Counted from the first letter of the stretch, positions 1-12,050 are shown. The stretch: DNA of 64,000 bases from Phlegmacium glaucopus (GCA_015039465.1 MU130016.1:138804-202803), one strand, 5' to 3'. The notes: a model not told the origin generated them from the sequence alone. A program made the numbers and translations.

Positions 1-1500
1 CAATGTAAAAGGTTTAAGCATGCAAAGGATAAAATAGTTAAAGTTTAAGTAAGGGGAAAACCTTTAATGAGGCTTTAATGTGTCAGGTAAGAATGTATGT
101 TTAAACAATGGAGAGGCAAAAATAAGAGCCTAGAATCTAAGGGTATATAGGTAAAAGTTTTGTGTCATGATGTTTGATTTCCATATTTTTCGACATCAAT
201 ATAACATCATATTTTTATTATTGTTGTTGTATTGTTGTCTTGTTGACTCCGTGAGTTTTTGTTGTACTTTTGATTCTTTAAGGTATTGGTTCATGATTTT
301 ATTATTTGTTTAGTTGTTTAGCCTTGTGATTTCAACTGCCTCAGTTGAGGGGGATATGAGCGTGTGTGGGCCTTTGATAAGGAGTGTCAGGGGATGACAA
401 TCCCGTTGACGCTGCAACTGAATCAGTTCGATCGTCCCCTAGGTTTCAATTATTATAAAGTCTTTTCTATAGATGTTCACTGAATGGATCGTCCCCTAGG
501 TTTCTCCTTTCCTACCCCTAGGGACGATCCGACCCCCATAAATTCATGATTATACCTGTATTACCTCTATATTTTATTTATTTCCTTACTATAGCTATTA
601 TTAATTAATTAATTTATTCTTCACCACACTAAACTTTTTATCTTTATTTTCTGCCTCGCTTTACCTCCTAGTCTCAGACCTCGCCTTGATGCCCCAAGGT
701 CTCGTTTGGTCACTGCCTTCGCCTCAACCTACCTTCCAGCCTCCAACAGTCTTTCCGCCCCACATACAAAGATTCCAACTCCAAACCCAATTTCAGTCCA
801 CAGGGGATTGTGGATGGGGTGTTAGTTTATTCCAGTTGGTCCCTGTGTTTCTTATATAGTACTCAGACCGTCAACAGTAAAAATTAATCTTGTGAATTCT
901 CTATACGGTATGGAAGGTCCGAGGTCTTCCGAAAGAAGTTAGGTTTAAATAGTGGGTTTGTCGACTTTTTAAAGAACCTATACGGTTTTCAAGTCATAAC
1001 TGTGGATTTGAATTACGTTTCCGGGGGGGTTCTCCAGAAATACACGAGTAAGAGTGACACCATACTATAGAAGGAAACAAGAACACCCCTACCGGTGGAG
1101 GACAATACCGACACCCTCGCAGTGTAGTGTAGTGTGTCGGTTTTCGTACTGTTTGACACTTTGTGTACTTAGAAAACAACGAGTGAGTCAAAACGTACGA
1201 AATGGAACTAAGAAAAATCACATTTTTTCACAATTTTATATAATCTTCGAAATTTTAGTATTAAATAACAGGTTTATTGATTCAATTTCACTGTATTTGA
1301 TGGATTAGTAGTAGGGTACTGAGGGTATAGGAGTAAAGGAAGAAAACTCTTCAGTTTAAGGAGGGGTCTGAGACTTTATAGAAGACAGGGAAATTCAACC
1401 CCCCACTGGTTATGAACTCAATACACCGTGGTACAGTATGACCGTAGTGTATCCACAGTGTATACTTTACAACTCTGTACCGGAAAGTAAGGAGTGTGTT
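1..1500. other. AT-rich, probably repeat-derived region without a recognisable gene
   Basis: No open frame here looks like a conserved protein. Two direct copies of a motif beginning GATCGTCCCCTAGG lie near 430 and 489, and an inverted partner (CCTAGGGACGATCC) lies near 520, so a small repeat or transposon end is likely. The longest frames (994-1308, both strands) have no domain-like composition. Confidence 0.4.
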
Positions 1501-1510
1501 GTAAATTATC

Positions 1511-3572
1511 CTACAAAAATTCAACTTTTACCATGTATTTCTCATCAAACTGCGGTGCGAAATTCCGTATGTGATATAATGAATTTGAAATTATGAAAAT
1601 AGTAATAATTCGAGGTAGGGAGAATCCCTCCTCACAGGACTGATAATAGGCAGGTCCATCAGGCTTCAAAGCCCAATGCATGTAATCCCAAATTTTCAGC
1701 AGCTGGTTGCCAAATTGGTCCTTGTTGAAAAAAGCTTTGATGTCATCTAGGACTTCACTGGCAAGCTTCAACTTTTGGGATTTGATGCATTGATGGACCT
1801 GGGGACCTGAAATATTGTCAGGAATGGTGAGGGTGAAATTAATGACAGTTTACTGTATTAACCACATTTAGGAATGTAAGGTTGAAAACCTGCTGGACTG
1901 TAGTGAGATATGTTTCTGAGTCACTCATCCAGTTGATGAAAGGATTGCAAGAAATGTAGAGAGTGTGGGTGATGGTCGGCAGAAAGATCCTTGTCCAACA
2001 AGGGTCTTCAAGGAATTGGTGAAGCACATCCGAGTCATCTGCAGGTGGTTTTGTGGGGATTTTTGGTGGCTTGGACCCTCCAACCTTTTTTGCCTTGGCT
2101 TTTTTGGGCTTACTCTGTGGGTTGTGAACTTAGCATTTGGACATCACAGCTGTGAGTGGAAGCTCCAACCTTTTCTCCAACATCTGACTCACTTTTGATA
2201 ACCACAATAAGCTATTGCAACATCAAATATATTTAGCATTCAACAAGGCACTAAGGGAAGAACTTACATTATTTTTATGTGAAAGATCACATTTGAGGTC
2301 CTTTGGTGGGAGTATGGTGGTGGGGAAACCAAGGGTCTTGTTGCGATCATACAAGGTGGGTCAGACATCATCCATGTCACATCATTAAGGCCACCACTCT
2401 GAAGTGGGTCGATGGGGTCTAGTACTTTCTTGGACAGAATGTTCTTTCAAAGGCCAGCATTCTGATACTTATTTGGTGCTGTGTCAAACAAGGTAAACCT
2501 GGGATATCACAGATCATCAGTTCATCAGACTTTGGATATGGGCCAGTACAATAAGGAAGCAACCACATGTGATCATCAATGAACCCTAAAACTGATCCTT
2601 GTTTCTTTTGCTCTTGACTCCCACCATCCCCTCCACGTAGTGTCTCAGTCAAATCCTCTATTTCTTTCCAAGTCGTGCCCTTCACCAGTTTTATGGCCTT
2701 CTTTCTCTGAATTTGCATGTCAGATTTGTATCCTCAATGCTTAGTACACAAAACAGTCAAACTTACCTTAGCATTCTTCATAGGCTCAACCTTGATGTCA
2801 GAGGATGGAAGATTGTCAACATCATCAAAATCAAACCCCTCTCCCTCATCAGAATTATCATCCCTTCTCCACTTCTGAATGGCTGCAGATAGTCAAACAG
2901 GATTATTGATCACCATCTGATCATCTTGATGTTTGTGAGCTAGGTTCATCCTCACAACCATCTACCTCACTTGTTCACCTTCACGAATTTTTTCTTCAAG
3001 GGCTTTCTGCTGTGCTTTGCGTGCAACTGCAACCTCTTTTGATGTATGATGTAGAACTGATTTTTTGGCAGGTTTTGTATTTTGAGCTGCACATTCAGGA
3101 AGGGGTTCCTGAGCACCGGCATCCTGGGTTGCCTTTTTTGCATGTGATTTCTTGGTTTTGGTGACTGTGACATTGGTTAGTGCCAGGTCCACCCTGGCTC
3201 ATTTAGCCTGTCATCCTCTAGCTGATCATCATTTGTGCCCTTTTGACTGCATTTGTGAGGAACAGCATTGAGGGAGGGTGGACCATTGGTGGTGCTGTCA
3301 TTGTTGGCAGGTTGCCCAGCTGAAGCCATCTTCGGTGGTTGCCCCCTCCCTTTCCTTTTTGGCTCTTCAGACACCTCAATATTTGCTCCTGGCAGGGTGG
3401 GTATTGTTTCTGGCAAAGATGTTTCCTGGTGCTCTTCATCAGTGGCTCCTTTGTTCTTAGTTGAATGTCTGGTGGTTGGAATGGGTTTACTCTTGGAACG
3501 AGGTTGACTAGAATGAGCTGCAGGCATGATGGGCAATGGGGTACTGTGTAGTGACCTTGGAAGAGGCTTCAT
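1511..3572 (-). pseudogene. Degenerate lysine-rich ORF set, probably transposon-associated
   Basis: Reading on the minus strand from 3572 down, successive frames encode a Ser/Thr/Pro-rich N-terminus with a basic AT-hook-like motif (KRKGRGQPPK), then a Lys/Ala-rich stretch (3192-2962), then after an in-frame stop an acidic segment (about 2900-2770). A plausible intron (donor near 2769, acceptor just inside the 2718 frame) leads to a basic segment ending at 2419. A further frame (1771-1511) has no recognised domain. I do not recognise the family. The composition and layout resemble accessory ORFs carried by basidiomycete transposons. It directly abuts the Plavaka relic in divergent orientation. 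The interrupted frames point to a decayed gene. Confidence 0.4.
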
Positions 3573-3725
3573 GATAGTGAATGTTGTTTGCAGCTAGCTG
3601 CTATCAGGTTATGCTTGGAAAATGGAAAATGGCCTGATTTTTGCATGTGGCTTTGGTGAATCGCTAGAATTTTCTAAGTTCTTTTTAACCCCAAACTTTC
3701 ACATACAACGCCAGGAGCCTCTACA

Positions 3726-5909
3726 ATGCCACCAACTTCTCAACCCTCCACCGCACCTGTATATGACTGCCTGTTATGTGGTCAGAAGTGTCATTCAAGT
3801 GGAGGTTTGACTCATCATACAAAGGCAAAGCATCCACAAAATTCTGTTCCACCTGAATTGAAGCTTCACACTCATATTCATCATCAGCACCTCAATGGTA
3901 TGACATTCTACCATAAGAAAATTCATGATCATTAATTTTACTACTCTAGCTGAAGCACCTGAGACAACCTCTGACCTCAGAAGGCAGACCATTGGCTCCA
4001 TTCTGGACAGACTTGCATTTGACTGGGCCCATTATCATTACGTCCAACTTCAATCTTCAGCAGACAATATTCATGTGGGTCTGGTGATAGGACTGAAAAT
4101 TGAATACCTATGGATTATTCATTTTTCATAATAGAATCAAAAAGATCAATAAACCAACCATGAATTAATCTACAAATTGATAGTGTAAGGGTCAAAAGTG
4201 TTGACTACACTTGTTGATTAAACTGGAAATTGCAAAGTTTTGAATGTTAACTCAGCAGATAACTATGATCTGAATTGATCTATTTATCATACTGTAAAAT
4301 AACACTACAAAAAGTTCAGACTATAACCATACAAAAATCCATAATGGTCAAATGAACAACTTGGCAATCTAAAGTAACTATCAAGTCTACAACTGTGAAG
4401 GAATTTGTCATACAAGTCCTAGGACAATATCAGTAAACATCAATAAAGTTCCTGAAACAGTGAAACACATTGTGACATTTGTGACATTTATGATGTCATG
4501 AGACATATGACATCACAAAACAATGCTCAGTCATCTAGAAACAAGACTTGACATCATAAAACCAAGGCATGACATCAAAAACAAGGCATGATATCATAAA
4601 ACAGCATCAGTAATCATAAAACATAGACATGACACCACAGACTCTTACTTAATATTGTTTCTCATTTATGTATAAAGGTAGCCAGAAAGTACCAGTAAAA
4701 TTAGTGAATTTGCACTCATCCTTTCTTTCCCAAATTTCACCACTGTGAATTGGCACAAGTTAGATTGGAATTACAAGTGGACTTGTCCTACTTCACTCAG
4801 TTCAAAGAATATTAAATCCTAAAGGGACTTGTCTTTGTTCTGTTTAAACAAAGAATATTAAATCCTATAGGGACTTGTCTTTGGAGTTGGAATATTAAAG
4901 CCTTTGTCAGAGTCTGAGGAGAAATCCTTGTACTATAAAGCTGTTTCATAGTCTGCCTGTGGGACTTTAAATCATTTGTTTTTGGAACTGTTCATAGAAT
5001 ATTAAATCCTTAAGGGACTTGTCTATGTTCATCCAAATTGGGTTATCATATAAACAAAGAATATTGAACCCCAAAAAGGGAATAATCTTTGTCTATCAAA
5101 TCACAATTTCATATAGTCTAAGAAATTGGACTTTAAACACTGGTCAGAAGAGAGAAAAGAGAAGAGACAAGTTGTAAAAGATAGTCTAAAAAGAATTGGA
5201 CTTTAAACCTGTATTTGGAAGTTTTATTCAAGAGTATACTGGTTGTACTTTCAAGGAAACCCCAACTTGCTTAATACAGAAATTTGTTATTGGTTGCTGG
5301 TTGTTGGATTTGTTGTGAACATTTCCTCAAACAGTAATCCTAGAACTACAAATTTTAAAAATCATATCACTGGACCTCTGGCTTGTGACTATTATCAAGC
5401 ATGAATCCAAACATGGTCAAGCCAAAGAGGAACCTGCTTCAGATAGGGACTCACCTGAGGGTGTACACAAAGTTCCCTGGCAGAATGCCAAGGAACTCTA
5501 TGCAACAATAAACTCTATTCCTGCAGGGGGGATCAGTTGGAAATCATACAAATTTTCCTACAATGGACCAAAACCACCCACACTGCCACGCTGGATGGAA
5601 GAAACATACAACCTCAATACACAGGATATCTTGGCTCTATTCGAGCAACAGCTTTCTTCAATGGAATTTGACAGCAAGTTTGAGGATACACCATTTGAAG
5701 ACTTTGACTTGAAAGGAAATCGGGTCTATTCCCATCTTATGTCAGCTTATTGGGCAAATTGTGAAGCAGTGCATACTTATCCCTTAGTCACTTCCTTTAC
5801 TCACATAAATATTAGGACACAATTGCAAAAGATAGGGCAACCCATGGTGCCATGCTGGTACCTGTGATCAATGGGAGTGATAAAACGACTGTCTTGGTTA
5901 CAAGAGGTC
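3726..5909 (+). pseudogene. Plavaka-type transposase relic (N-terminal part), split by an LTR-like insertion
   Basis: The first frame (3726-3935) begins with a C2H2 zinc finger (C-x2-C-x12-H-x4-H) followed by HLNG, the usual start of Plavaka transposases. A second frame (about 3985-4083) carries FDWAHYHYVQLQSSA, also typical. After about 1.25 kb of foreign sequence the same protein resumes near 5360 (LDLW) and continues in 5385-5867 with PWQNAKELYATI, SYNGPKPP and PRWMEETY. A frameshift near 5840 moves the reading into another frame where INGSDKTTVLV is visible, the conserved GSDKTT region. The catalytic remainder is missing: the KDZ element starts at 5910. Plavaka belongs to the CACTA group and is abundant in Agaricomycetes. 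This copy is clearly dead. Confidence 0.85.
4084..5345. repeat. LTR-like insertion (solo LTR candidate) inside the Plavaka relic
   Basis: The segment starts TGATAGGACTGAAA and ends near AATCATATCA, interrupts the Plavaka reading frame, and is flanked by CTGG on both sides. Removing it with one CTGG restores the expected coding continuity. It contains several ~47-bp direct repeats (AAGAATATTAAATCCT, near 4805, 4852 and 4987) and a cluster of ATGACATCA motifs (4490-4640). Its ends resemble those of the segment at 12371-13600. The boundaries are approximate, and the retrotransposon class is not determined. Confidence 0.5.
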
Positions 5910-6235
5910 TTTACTCTCCCCCACACATTCTGAGTGGATCAAAGTGGATTCTGCTCGGAATTTGCTCAGACTGCTCAGAATCTGCTAGGAATAGAATCTT
6001 GGTATGACCCCCAGCCAAATTTTCATTTGACTTGGACTCATTCTGTGCATATTCCAGGCAGTCCAAGCATATTCTGAGCAGTCCAACCAAATTCCGAGCA
6101 TATTCTGAGCAGATTCTGAGTGGATCCCAAGCAGATCTTACTAGGATCCTATCAGAATCCCATCAGGATCTGCTTGGATCCAGTGTTTTCTTATCCTTAT
6201 AAATATATATATATTACATTGCACAGCTAATAATG

Positions 6236-6322
6236 AAGTACAATATCAGGATTTGAACCCTGGGCCACTCCAATGACACATCACAGCACTGAAGACCACT
6301 GAGCCAACTGACCATTTCCAGC
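6236..6322 (-). repeat. tRNA-like SINE head (pol III A and B boxes)
   Basis: Read on the minus strand, the segment holds TGGCTCAGTGG (A box, plus-strand positions 6297-6307) and GGTTCAAATCC (B box, 6249-6259), spaced as in a tRNA. The T stem pairs poorly and no clean cloverleaf forms, so a functional tRNA is unlikely. A tRNA-derived SINE is the better reading. It lies in the subterminal region of the KDZ element, and a (TA)n stretch and repeats follow it. Confidence 0.5.
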
Positions 6323-6471
6323 AGCCCGGCCTTATTCAATAAATAGAGATATCTGACCTAATTTCTGTAAGAGCCATGGGCAGACGGTTTGTCACATGAC
6401 TTAACTCACACCCTCTGCCCCATTCACTACTGTGACTTTCTTTGTCCACCCCCTACATCATACACACCACC

Positions 6472-9100
6472 ATGCCACCCCAAACCCGAGCCAACAAGCC
6501 ACTGTTGTCCAAAGCCCTGTCAAAGCCCCAGAACAGGACCTGGAAGTGCCAGGCTTCCAACATTGACAACATGGCCACTAAGTGCCCAATCATGCCCAAA
6601 AATGGATGGGAACGATAGTGGGGGAGATGAGGTACAGGCAGATGCCAATAAGACGAAAAGGAGATTGGGGGTACAGGTCAAACTAAAGGTAGAAAGAGTA
6701 AACACTATAAATATGTCCTTACGCAACCATTTTATTTAATTACTAACAAAATCATTTTGTAAATAGGAAAACATCTGCTGACAAGGCAGATGAGGAGGCA
6801 GCAAGCATAGCTACACCTTCTTGCAACCTCAAGTGAGTAACAAAATATACATATTCCCTCAAACCCTACTAATCCATTGTAGTAAAACCAAACAGGAACT
6901 TCTGGGGAGCGGCATCACTGTTGCTCCCCTGGAATGTCTTCAATCAGCCACAGCCACCCTCCCAACCACTGCTGAACACCAACATCAATCAGATGCAAGA
7001 TGTGCCCAAACCAAAGGTGAGGAAGACAGCAACAACAATGACAACAAAGACAGCAACAATGATGACAACAAAGACAGCAACAATGATGACAACAAAGACA
7101 GCAACAATGATGACAACAAAGACAGCAACAATGATGACAACAAAGACAGCAACAATGATGACAACAAAGACAGCAACAACAACAACAACAACAATGCCAC
7201 TGACAATGTCAATGCCACCACCAGCAATGTCATCAGCACCACCACCAGCCATGTCACCAGCACCAACAGCAAGCATGTCACCAGTGCCAAAGCCAGCAAA
7301 GTTGCTGCCAAAACCACCAGAAAGGATACCACTGCCATCACCAGTGCCACCAGCAGCAACACCAGCACCAGCAACATCACCAGCAACATCACCAGCACCT
7401 GCAACACCACAGATGCCAGCAGCATCACCAGCACCCAGCAACACCATGGATGCCAGCAGCATCACCAGCACCAGCGGCATCACCAGTACCAGCAACATCA
7501 CCACATATGCCAGCAGCATCACCAGCACCAGCAGCATTACCAGCACCAGCAATGTCAGCATGGACACTGGCCACATCACCAGCACCGGCAACGTCGGCAT
7601 AAATGACAGCCGCATCACTAGCACCAGCAATGTTGCAGCTGATGCCAGTGCTACCACCAGCAGCATGAACACAGCAATGCGTACAGCCACCAATTCAAAT
7701 GATCAGGGTAATTTTTATTTTTTAAAATTTTATTTTTTATTATATTTCTCTAATTGTATCTTCATAAATGTAGATGTTCAAATGCAGAGTCCTCCCCATA
7801 CTCCTCCTCATCTACATGGATCATCTAGAATGATGGGGAATTCTTTGTGGTCATGCATTAGGTAGGTAACACTTCTTGTCTTTTTGTCTACACAGCTCAT
7901 TTAAAATGACTGGTAGAATTATTTGTGGTCATTCATGTATTAGGTAACATGTTCAATGCTGCAGACTATCAAGGTCAATCCCAAGATATCTTTCACCCTA
8001 TCATGGGAAAAGTCTTGGTTTATGCATCAAATGAAGATCCCACAAATCTCTCTCTCCATAACATGAAGCCTAGGTTATTTATCAAACATCAGGTTACTTC
8101 CTCCATTGAACCTGTACTTACCTGGGTTGCAGATAAGTATTCACCCATCCAAAGTAAGTATTATATTATTGTGGATGATTAAATTTTTATCAACTTCTTG
8201 GTATTAGAGAGCCATCTTTACACTTTTGAAGGTGACCTTTGGTGTGTTAGAGGGCATTAGGACAAGGTGTTTGAGAAAAATGAGGAGTTGATGTGGTCTG
8301 AGAGTAGTGGGGAACATCTTGCACATATTTTGATGGCAAGTTTTATTTTTATTTTTTATTTTGTCTTTGGAATATTTTTTTTCAATTAGAGCTCCTATGG
8401 TTAGAGCTCCTATGGTCATCAAGTCCAGGATCCCACCTCCATCAATTCTAATCCCACCCCTATTACTGTTGGAGGTACTACAAACCTTCATCATCTCCAT
8501 CTCATGAACATCTTAGGTATTGATCATGAACTTTCTGATCGTGGTAAGAAAGGCCTGGTATGGTGTTACAAAAAGTACAAGGCTCATAATGCTGCTGTGC
8601 AATTGATGGACCAGATGCATCAGCAAGGTAAATGGCCTTTGCCCAGAAAAGCTAGCCAGACAGAGCTAGTTGAAATCTTTTTGTCTAAGTCCTACTGGCA
8701 CTCCCATGTGACCAAGACTTTTTCCACCATTGCCCGTTATCCAGAGATGGTTAAGTGGCTGGAGCATGAGGATAAAGATATTCCTTCAGACTTGGATGTC
8801 TGGCATATCCAGAAGTCTGAGTATGGATTTAAGGAGTTGGAAGAATGGGTTGCAAATGGTGGAACTTTGGACATAGTTGTGAAGAGAAATGTAGAGAAGG
8901 CAAAAAAGAAGGCAAAGGCAAAGGCAAAGGCAAAGGCAAAGGCAAAGGAAAAGGCAAAGGCAAAGGCAAAAGCAATGGAGGAGTCAGATGAGGATGAGAA
9001 GGAAGAAGAGGATAAAATGGAGATAGAGGAGAGAGGTGAGGAAAAGAAGAAGGAAAAGGCAAGTGGTTCAAAGGCCAAGAAGACTCACAAGAAAAAGTAG
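6472..9100 (+). pseudogene. Accessory ORF region of the KDZ element (low-complexity N-terminus, conserved C-terminus)
   Basis: The region begins with MPPQTRANKP near 6472, runs through a frameshift, then a repetitive Thr/Ala/Pro-rich stretch (6921-7700). It continues through probable introns near 7711-7773 and 8155-8213 to a conserved segment (FEGDLWCVRGH, then an in-frame TAG near 8253). The last frame (8504-9100, 198 aa) is uninterrupted: a globular part with GKWPLPRKAS, SKSYWHSHVTKTFSTIARYP and WLEHEDKDIPSDLDVW, then a long (KAKA)n lysine/alanine tract and an acidic tail. I have an impression of similar ORFs beside KDZ transposases in mushroom genomes but know no function. Multiple lesions make this a pseudogene, although the last frame could still be translated. 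Confidence 0.6.
7021..7190 (+). repeat. 24-bp tandem repeat (about 6-7 copies)
   Basis: The unit GACAACAAAGACAGCAACAATGAT repeats without stops. Because 24 is a multiple of three, it reads as DNKDSNND in one frame, TTKTATMM in another, and also leaves an antisense frame open. A different repetitive tract (CAGCATCACCAGCACCAG-like) follows at 7380-7640. Confidence 0.9.
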
Positions 9101-9179
9101 GTCTTCTTAGAATAATTATAAAATATGGGTTCTTCATGGTCCTTTCTTTCTGTCTTGTATTAGTTACTTCTGGATCTGG

Positions 9180-11255
9180 ATGCTCGCACTTCTGGACAAA
9201 AAACCTATCTTGATATATCTATTGGCTTTTATCTCTTGCCTACCAATGACTGCTGCAATGTCATCAGAGATGCCATTTCCTGATATATCATTCAAGGCCT
9301 TCAATAAATTTGTCACCACAAATTTCAGCCCTCAGATCTCATTGGCTACTGTTCTCCTAGTTCTGTTTACAATGACAGAAAATTCAGACCTTCTTAATTT
9401 GCATGCCCACCAACAAAATCCTCAGTATACAGGAGAACTTAAACAATCATCAGAGAGATAGGTTGCAGAAAAAAACAAAGAAGCTGTTCATAGATACTGA
9501 ACTTCCTGAAACCTTCAGTAATGATGACCTTATCACTCCATTAACCATCAAACTTGACATGCTCATAAATGTCTTGAAGCTGAATCCTTTCTCCAAGTCT
9601 GGAAATTTTTAAAAAAGACTCCAGCCAGTTTCTCATCAGGAAATTACTGCTGTTCACATCATTTGTCCTCAATCATTTGAATGTGAAGATATTGGATGTG
9701 ATCCATGTGGATTACTTCAAACCAGTAGAGACCATGATATACCAAGAGTGACATTGATCAAAGGCACCACAATTTACAAGAATGTGGCAGTACTCTCTGG
9801 AAAATGCCCTAAATGTGGAACAGTATATTATGCAGATCATGAGAGCTTAGACAGAGGTACAGATAATCCACAAAGGGTGTATTTAAATTGTGCCAAATAT
9901 TTGAAAGTGGGACAAAGTATCTGGGTGGATCAAGTTTTTTCTAGTGCAGTGGTGAATGGGATGTACAGCTTTCATGCCTCAGCTGCAGCATATACAGAGT
10001 TTTGGAATAACAGCTATGCTCGTTTAAATCCAGAGTCATCTTGTCTGGTTTCTCGCCGTATAATTTGGCAAGCATTTATTCAAGAGTCAACCAGATTCAT
10101 TGGTCATTCATTAGACCAACATTTAACACTCAAAGATAACCTTGCAATTGATGAAGTCACTGAACAAGCATTTGCACATCTTGGGCAGAATGGCCTTATA
10201 AGTTCTGCTAATGGACATGCTTGCTCAGAATGTACTCAACCTTATAGACGCTCACAGTATGAGAATATGGACCAAATTGAATCAGATTGTGCCCTTGTAA
10301 AAATAGTTGTACTTGATGGAATTGTTATGGGACCAACACATTGTGCATATGAAAACTGCACATCTGATCTCATCAATGCTAGAGGAGGTGTATTTTGCCC
10401 ATTTCATGAAACACAGTATGGTGCTCAGTGCCATGTTTATGACTGTTTAAGTCCAAAGGTCAACCAAACTGAAGCTTGTGAACAACATCAATCAGAATGG
10501 AAAAAACATATTGAAAGCCGCAGTCATGAGACTTTGTCTGGAATTAGGCATATATTAAGAAGATCTCAAGAAACTATGCCTTGGCAACCAAACAACTGGA
10601 GAAATATACAGCCTTATGATCAATAAGATGCATCTGAGCATCAAAGAAAGAATTAATTTAGTCCAAACCATTTCTATTGTGTTGAAACAATTTGTGCACC
10701 TTGTGGTACAGTGATTGCTTGGGCCAAGTTTGCTAAGTCTGAGTCACCAACACATATACTCAACCTCTTAGCTAGTGTTTATCCAAAGGAGGGATCATGG
10801 CCAGATTATATATGTATTGATAAAGCATGTCTGGTACTGCATACTTGTATAGCCAATGAAAGCTGGGAGGAATGGAAGACTAGTCAATTTATAGTGGACT
10901 CATACCACTATATAAATCATAAGGCTGATGATATTTTATGTCACACTTGGTGTAATCCATCACCTACAGATGGTTCAGCCCCAAATTTGGTCATACCTGC
11001 AGTTGATAAGAAGGGGCAGGCTTGTTTGAAACGGGCCTTTAACACACAGGTAAGTTGGTCAAATGCTACTTGATAATATACTTTATTAAAGAATAAACAG
11101 GCATGTGAGCAGTTAAATTCTTGGTCAGGTGGTTTTGAGTCCATTTTGAAATGCATGGTACCAGCAAACTTTAATTGGTTTCTGCACACTATGCTCTTTT
11201 ATCACACCAGATATGTTATAGAAAAGCAAGAGAGGAAAGTAAAGAATGAAGACAG

Positions 11256-11288
<33 letters not shown>

Positions 11289-11406
11289 GGATGTGGATGC
11301 TGATGTTGATATGGATGTTGATGATGTCAATGATGATGTCAATGATGGTGTTGAGATAGATGCTGATGTTGATGTTGATGTTGACATTGACATTTATGTT
11401 AATTGA
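9180..11406 (+). pseudogene. KDZ transposase with CxC5/CxC6-like cysteine clusters, several nonsense mutations
   Basis: The protein belongs to the transposases Pfam describes as 'CxC-like cysteine cluster associated with KDZ transposases'. Visible hallmarks in order are ICPQSFECEDIGCDPC (about 9660), GKCPKCGTVYYADHE (about 9800), ACSECTQPYRR (about 10230), YENCTSDL and CPFHETQYGAQCHVYDC (about 10350-10445), VETICAPCGTVIAW (10681) and DSYHYINHKADD (about 10900). After a 51-bp intron (11050-11100) come ACEQLNSWSGGFESIL and NWFLHTMLFYHTRYV. One reading frame is kept from 9403 to 11406 apart from the intron, but TAA codons at 9610, 10624 and 10654 interrupt it. The N-terminal frame (9180-9461) is shifted. 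The C-terminus is an Asp/Val low-complexity tail. The element is not autonomous as it stands. Confidence 0.9.
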
Positions 11407-11674
11407 TTAAGTAAAACAGTTGCTATATGTACATAATCAACTTGGAATAGACTAGGAATGAACTCAGAATGAACTCAGAATAAGCTTGGAATGAACTTGG
11501 AATGCACTTGGAATGAGCTCAGAATGCACTTGGAATGAGCTCAGAATGAACTCTGAATCCAACTTGTGTACAATGTTCTTTTTTACTTGGACCTGCTTGG
11601 ATTCTGCTTGGATTCTGCTTGGATCTGCTTGGACTGGCTCAGAATGTGTGGGGGAGGGTAAAGTACTGTTTTTA

Positions 11675-12050
11675 GGAGATTATCTCATTAGTGTTGCTGA
11701 TGGCTCAAGCTGCTTTTTTTCTATCTTCCTAAATAGATTTTGTAAAATCACCAAAATATTTGAGTGGCTAGATCACCTCAGGAGCCAAGGGGTCTTCTGC
11801 CAACATTAAGCGATAGGAGCCGAATTTCCCACGCTATTTGATCGGTTCTGAAGTGGCTTGAATTGAAAGCCACTTCAGAACCGATCAAATAGCGTGGGAC
11901 ATTCGGCTCCTATCGCTTAATGTTGGCAGAAGACCCCTTGGCTCCTGAGGTGATCTAGCCACTCAAATATTTTGGTGATTTTACAAAATCTATTTAGTAA
12001 GATAGAAAAAAAGCAGCTCAAGCCATCAGCAACATTATATAATCTCGTTG
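11675..12050. repeat. Long near-perfect inverted repeat (hairpin, ~180-bp arms, 7-nt loop)
   Basis: The arm 11691-11859 is followed by a 7-base spacer (11860-11866) and its reverse complement to about 12033, with only a few mismatches. Weaker complementarity extends outward to about 11675 and 12046. The outer part of the right arm is the end of a Copia gag relic (the QQRDYI codons), so the hairpin is an inverted duplication of retrotransposon-derived sequence. A transcript would fold into a long dsRNA stem. Confidence 0.9.

Larger units (their letters stand above)
5910..11662. mobile_element. KDZ-superfamily DNA transposon with terminal inverted repeats
   Basis: The left end reads TTTACTCTCCCCCACACATT and the right end is its inverted counterpart with one difference (positions 11638-11662), giving ~25-bp inverted repeats and an element of about 5.75 kb. 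Both subterminal regions (5930-6180 and 11440-11640) are packed with short GAATnnGCT / GGAATGAACTCA-type repeats that are inverted between the ends. Inside are an accessory ORF region and a transposase with CxC-type cysteine clusters. I could not find a convincing 8-bp target duplication, so the exact termini or the original target may be altered. Confidence 0.8.

Noticed and set aside
6985..7693. Long antisense open frames rich in Val/Leu/Ala across the repeat tract
   Set aside because: They are the reverse reading of the 24-bp and CAGCAC-type repeats; composition follows from the repeat, with no conserved motif.
8737..9137. Phe/Ala-rich and Pro/Leu-rich antisense frames
   Set aside because: They are shadows of the Lys/Ala (AAGGCA)n tract of the plus-strand accessory ORF.
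11202..11406. Ser/Thr-rich antisense frame and Asp/Val-rich sense tail as a separate protein
   Set aside because: Low-complexity GATGATGAT/GTTGAT sequence continuing the transposase frame; no independent gene evidence.
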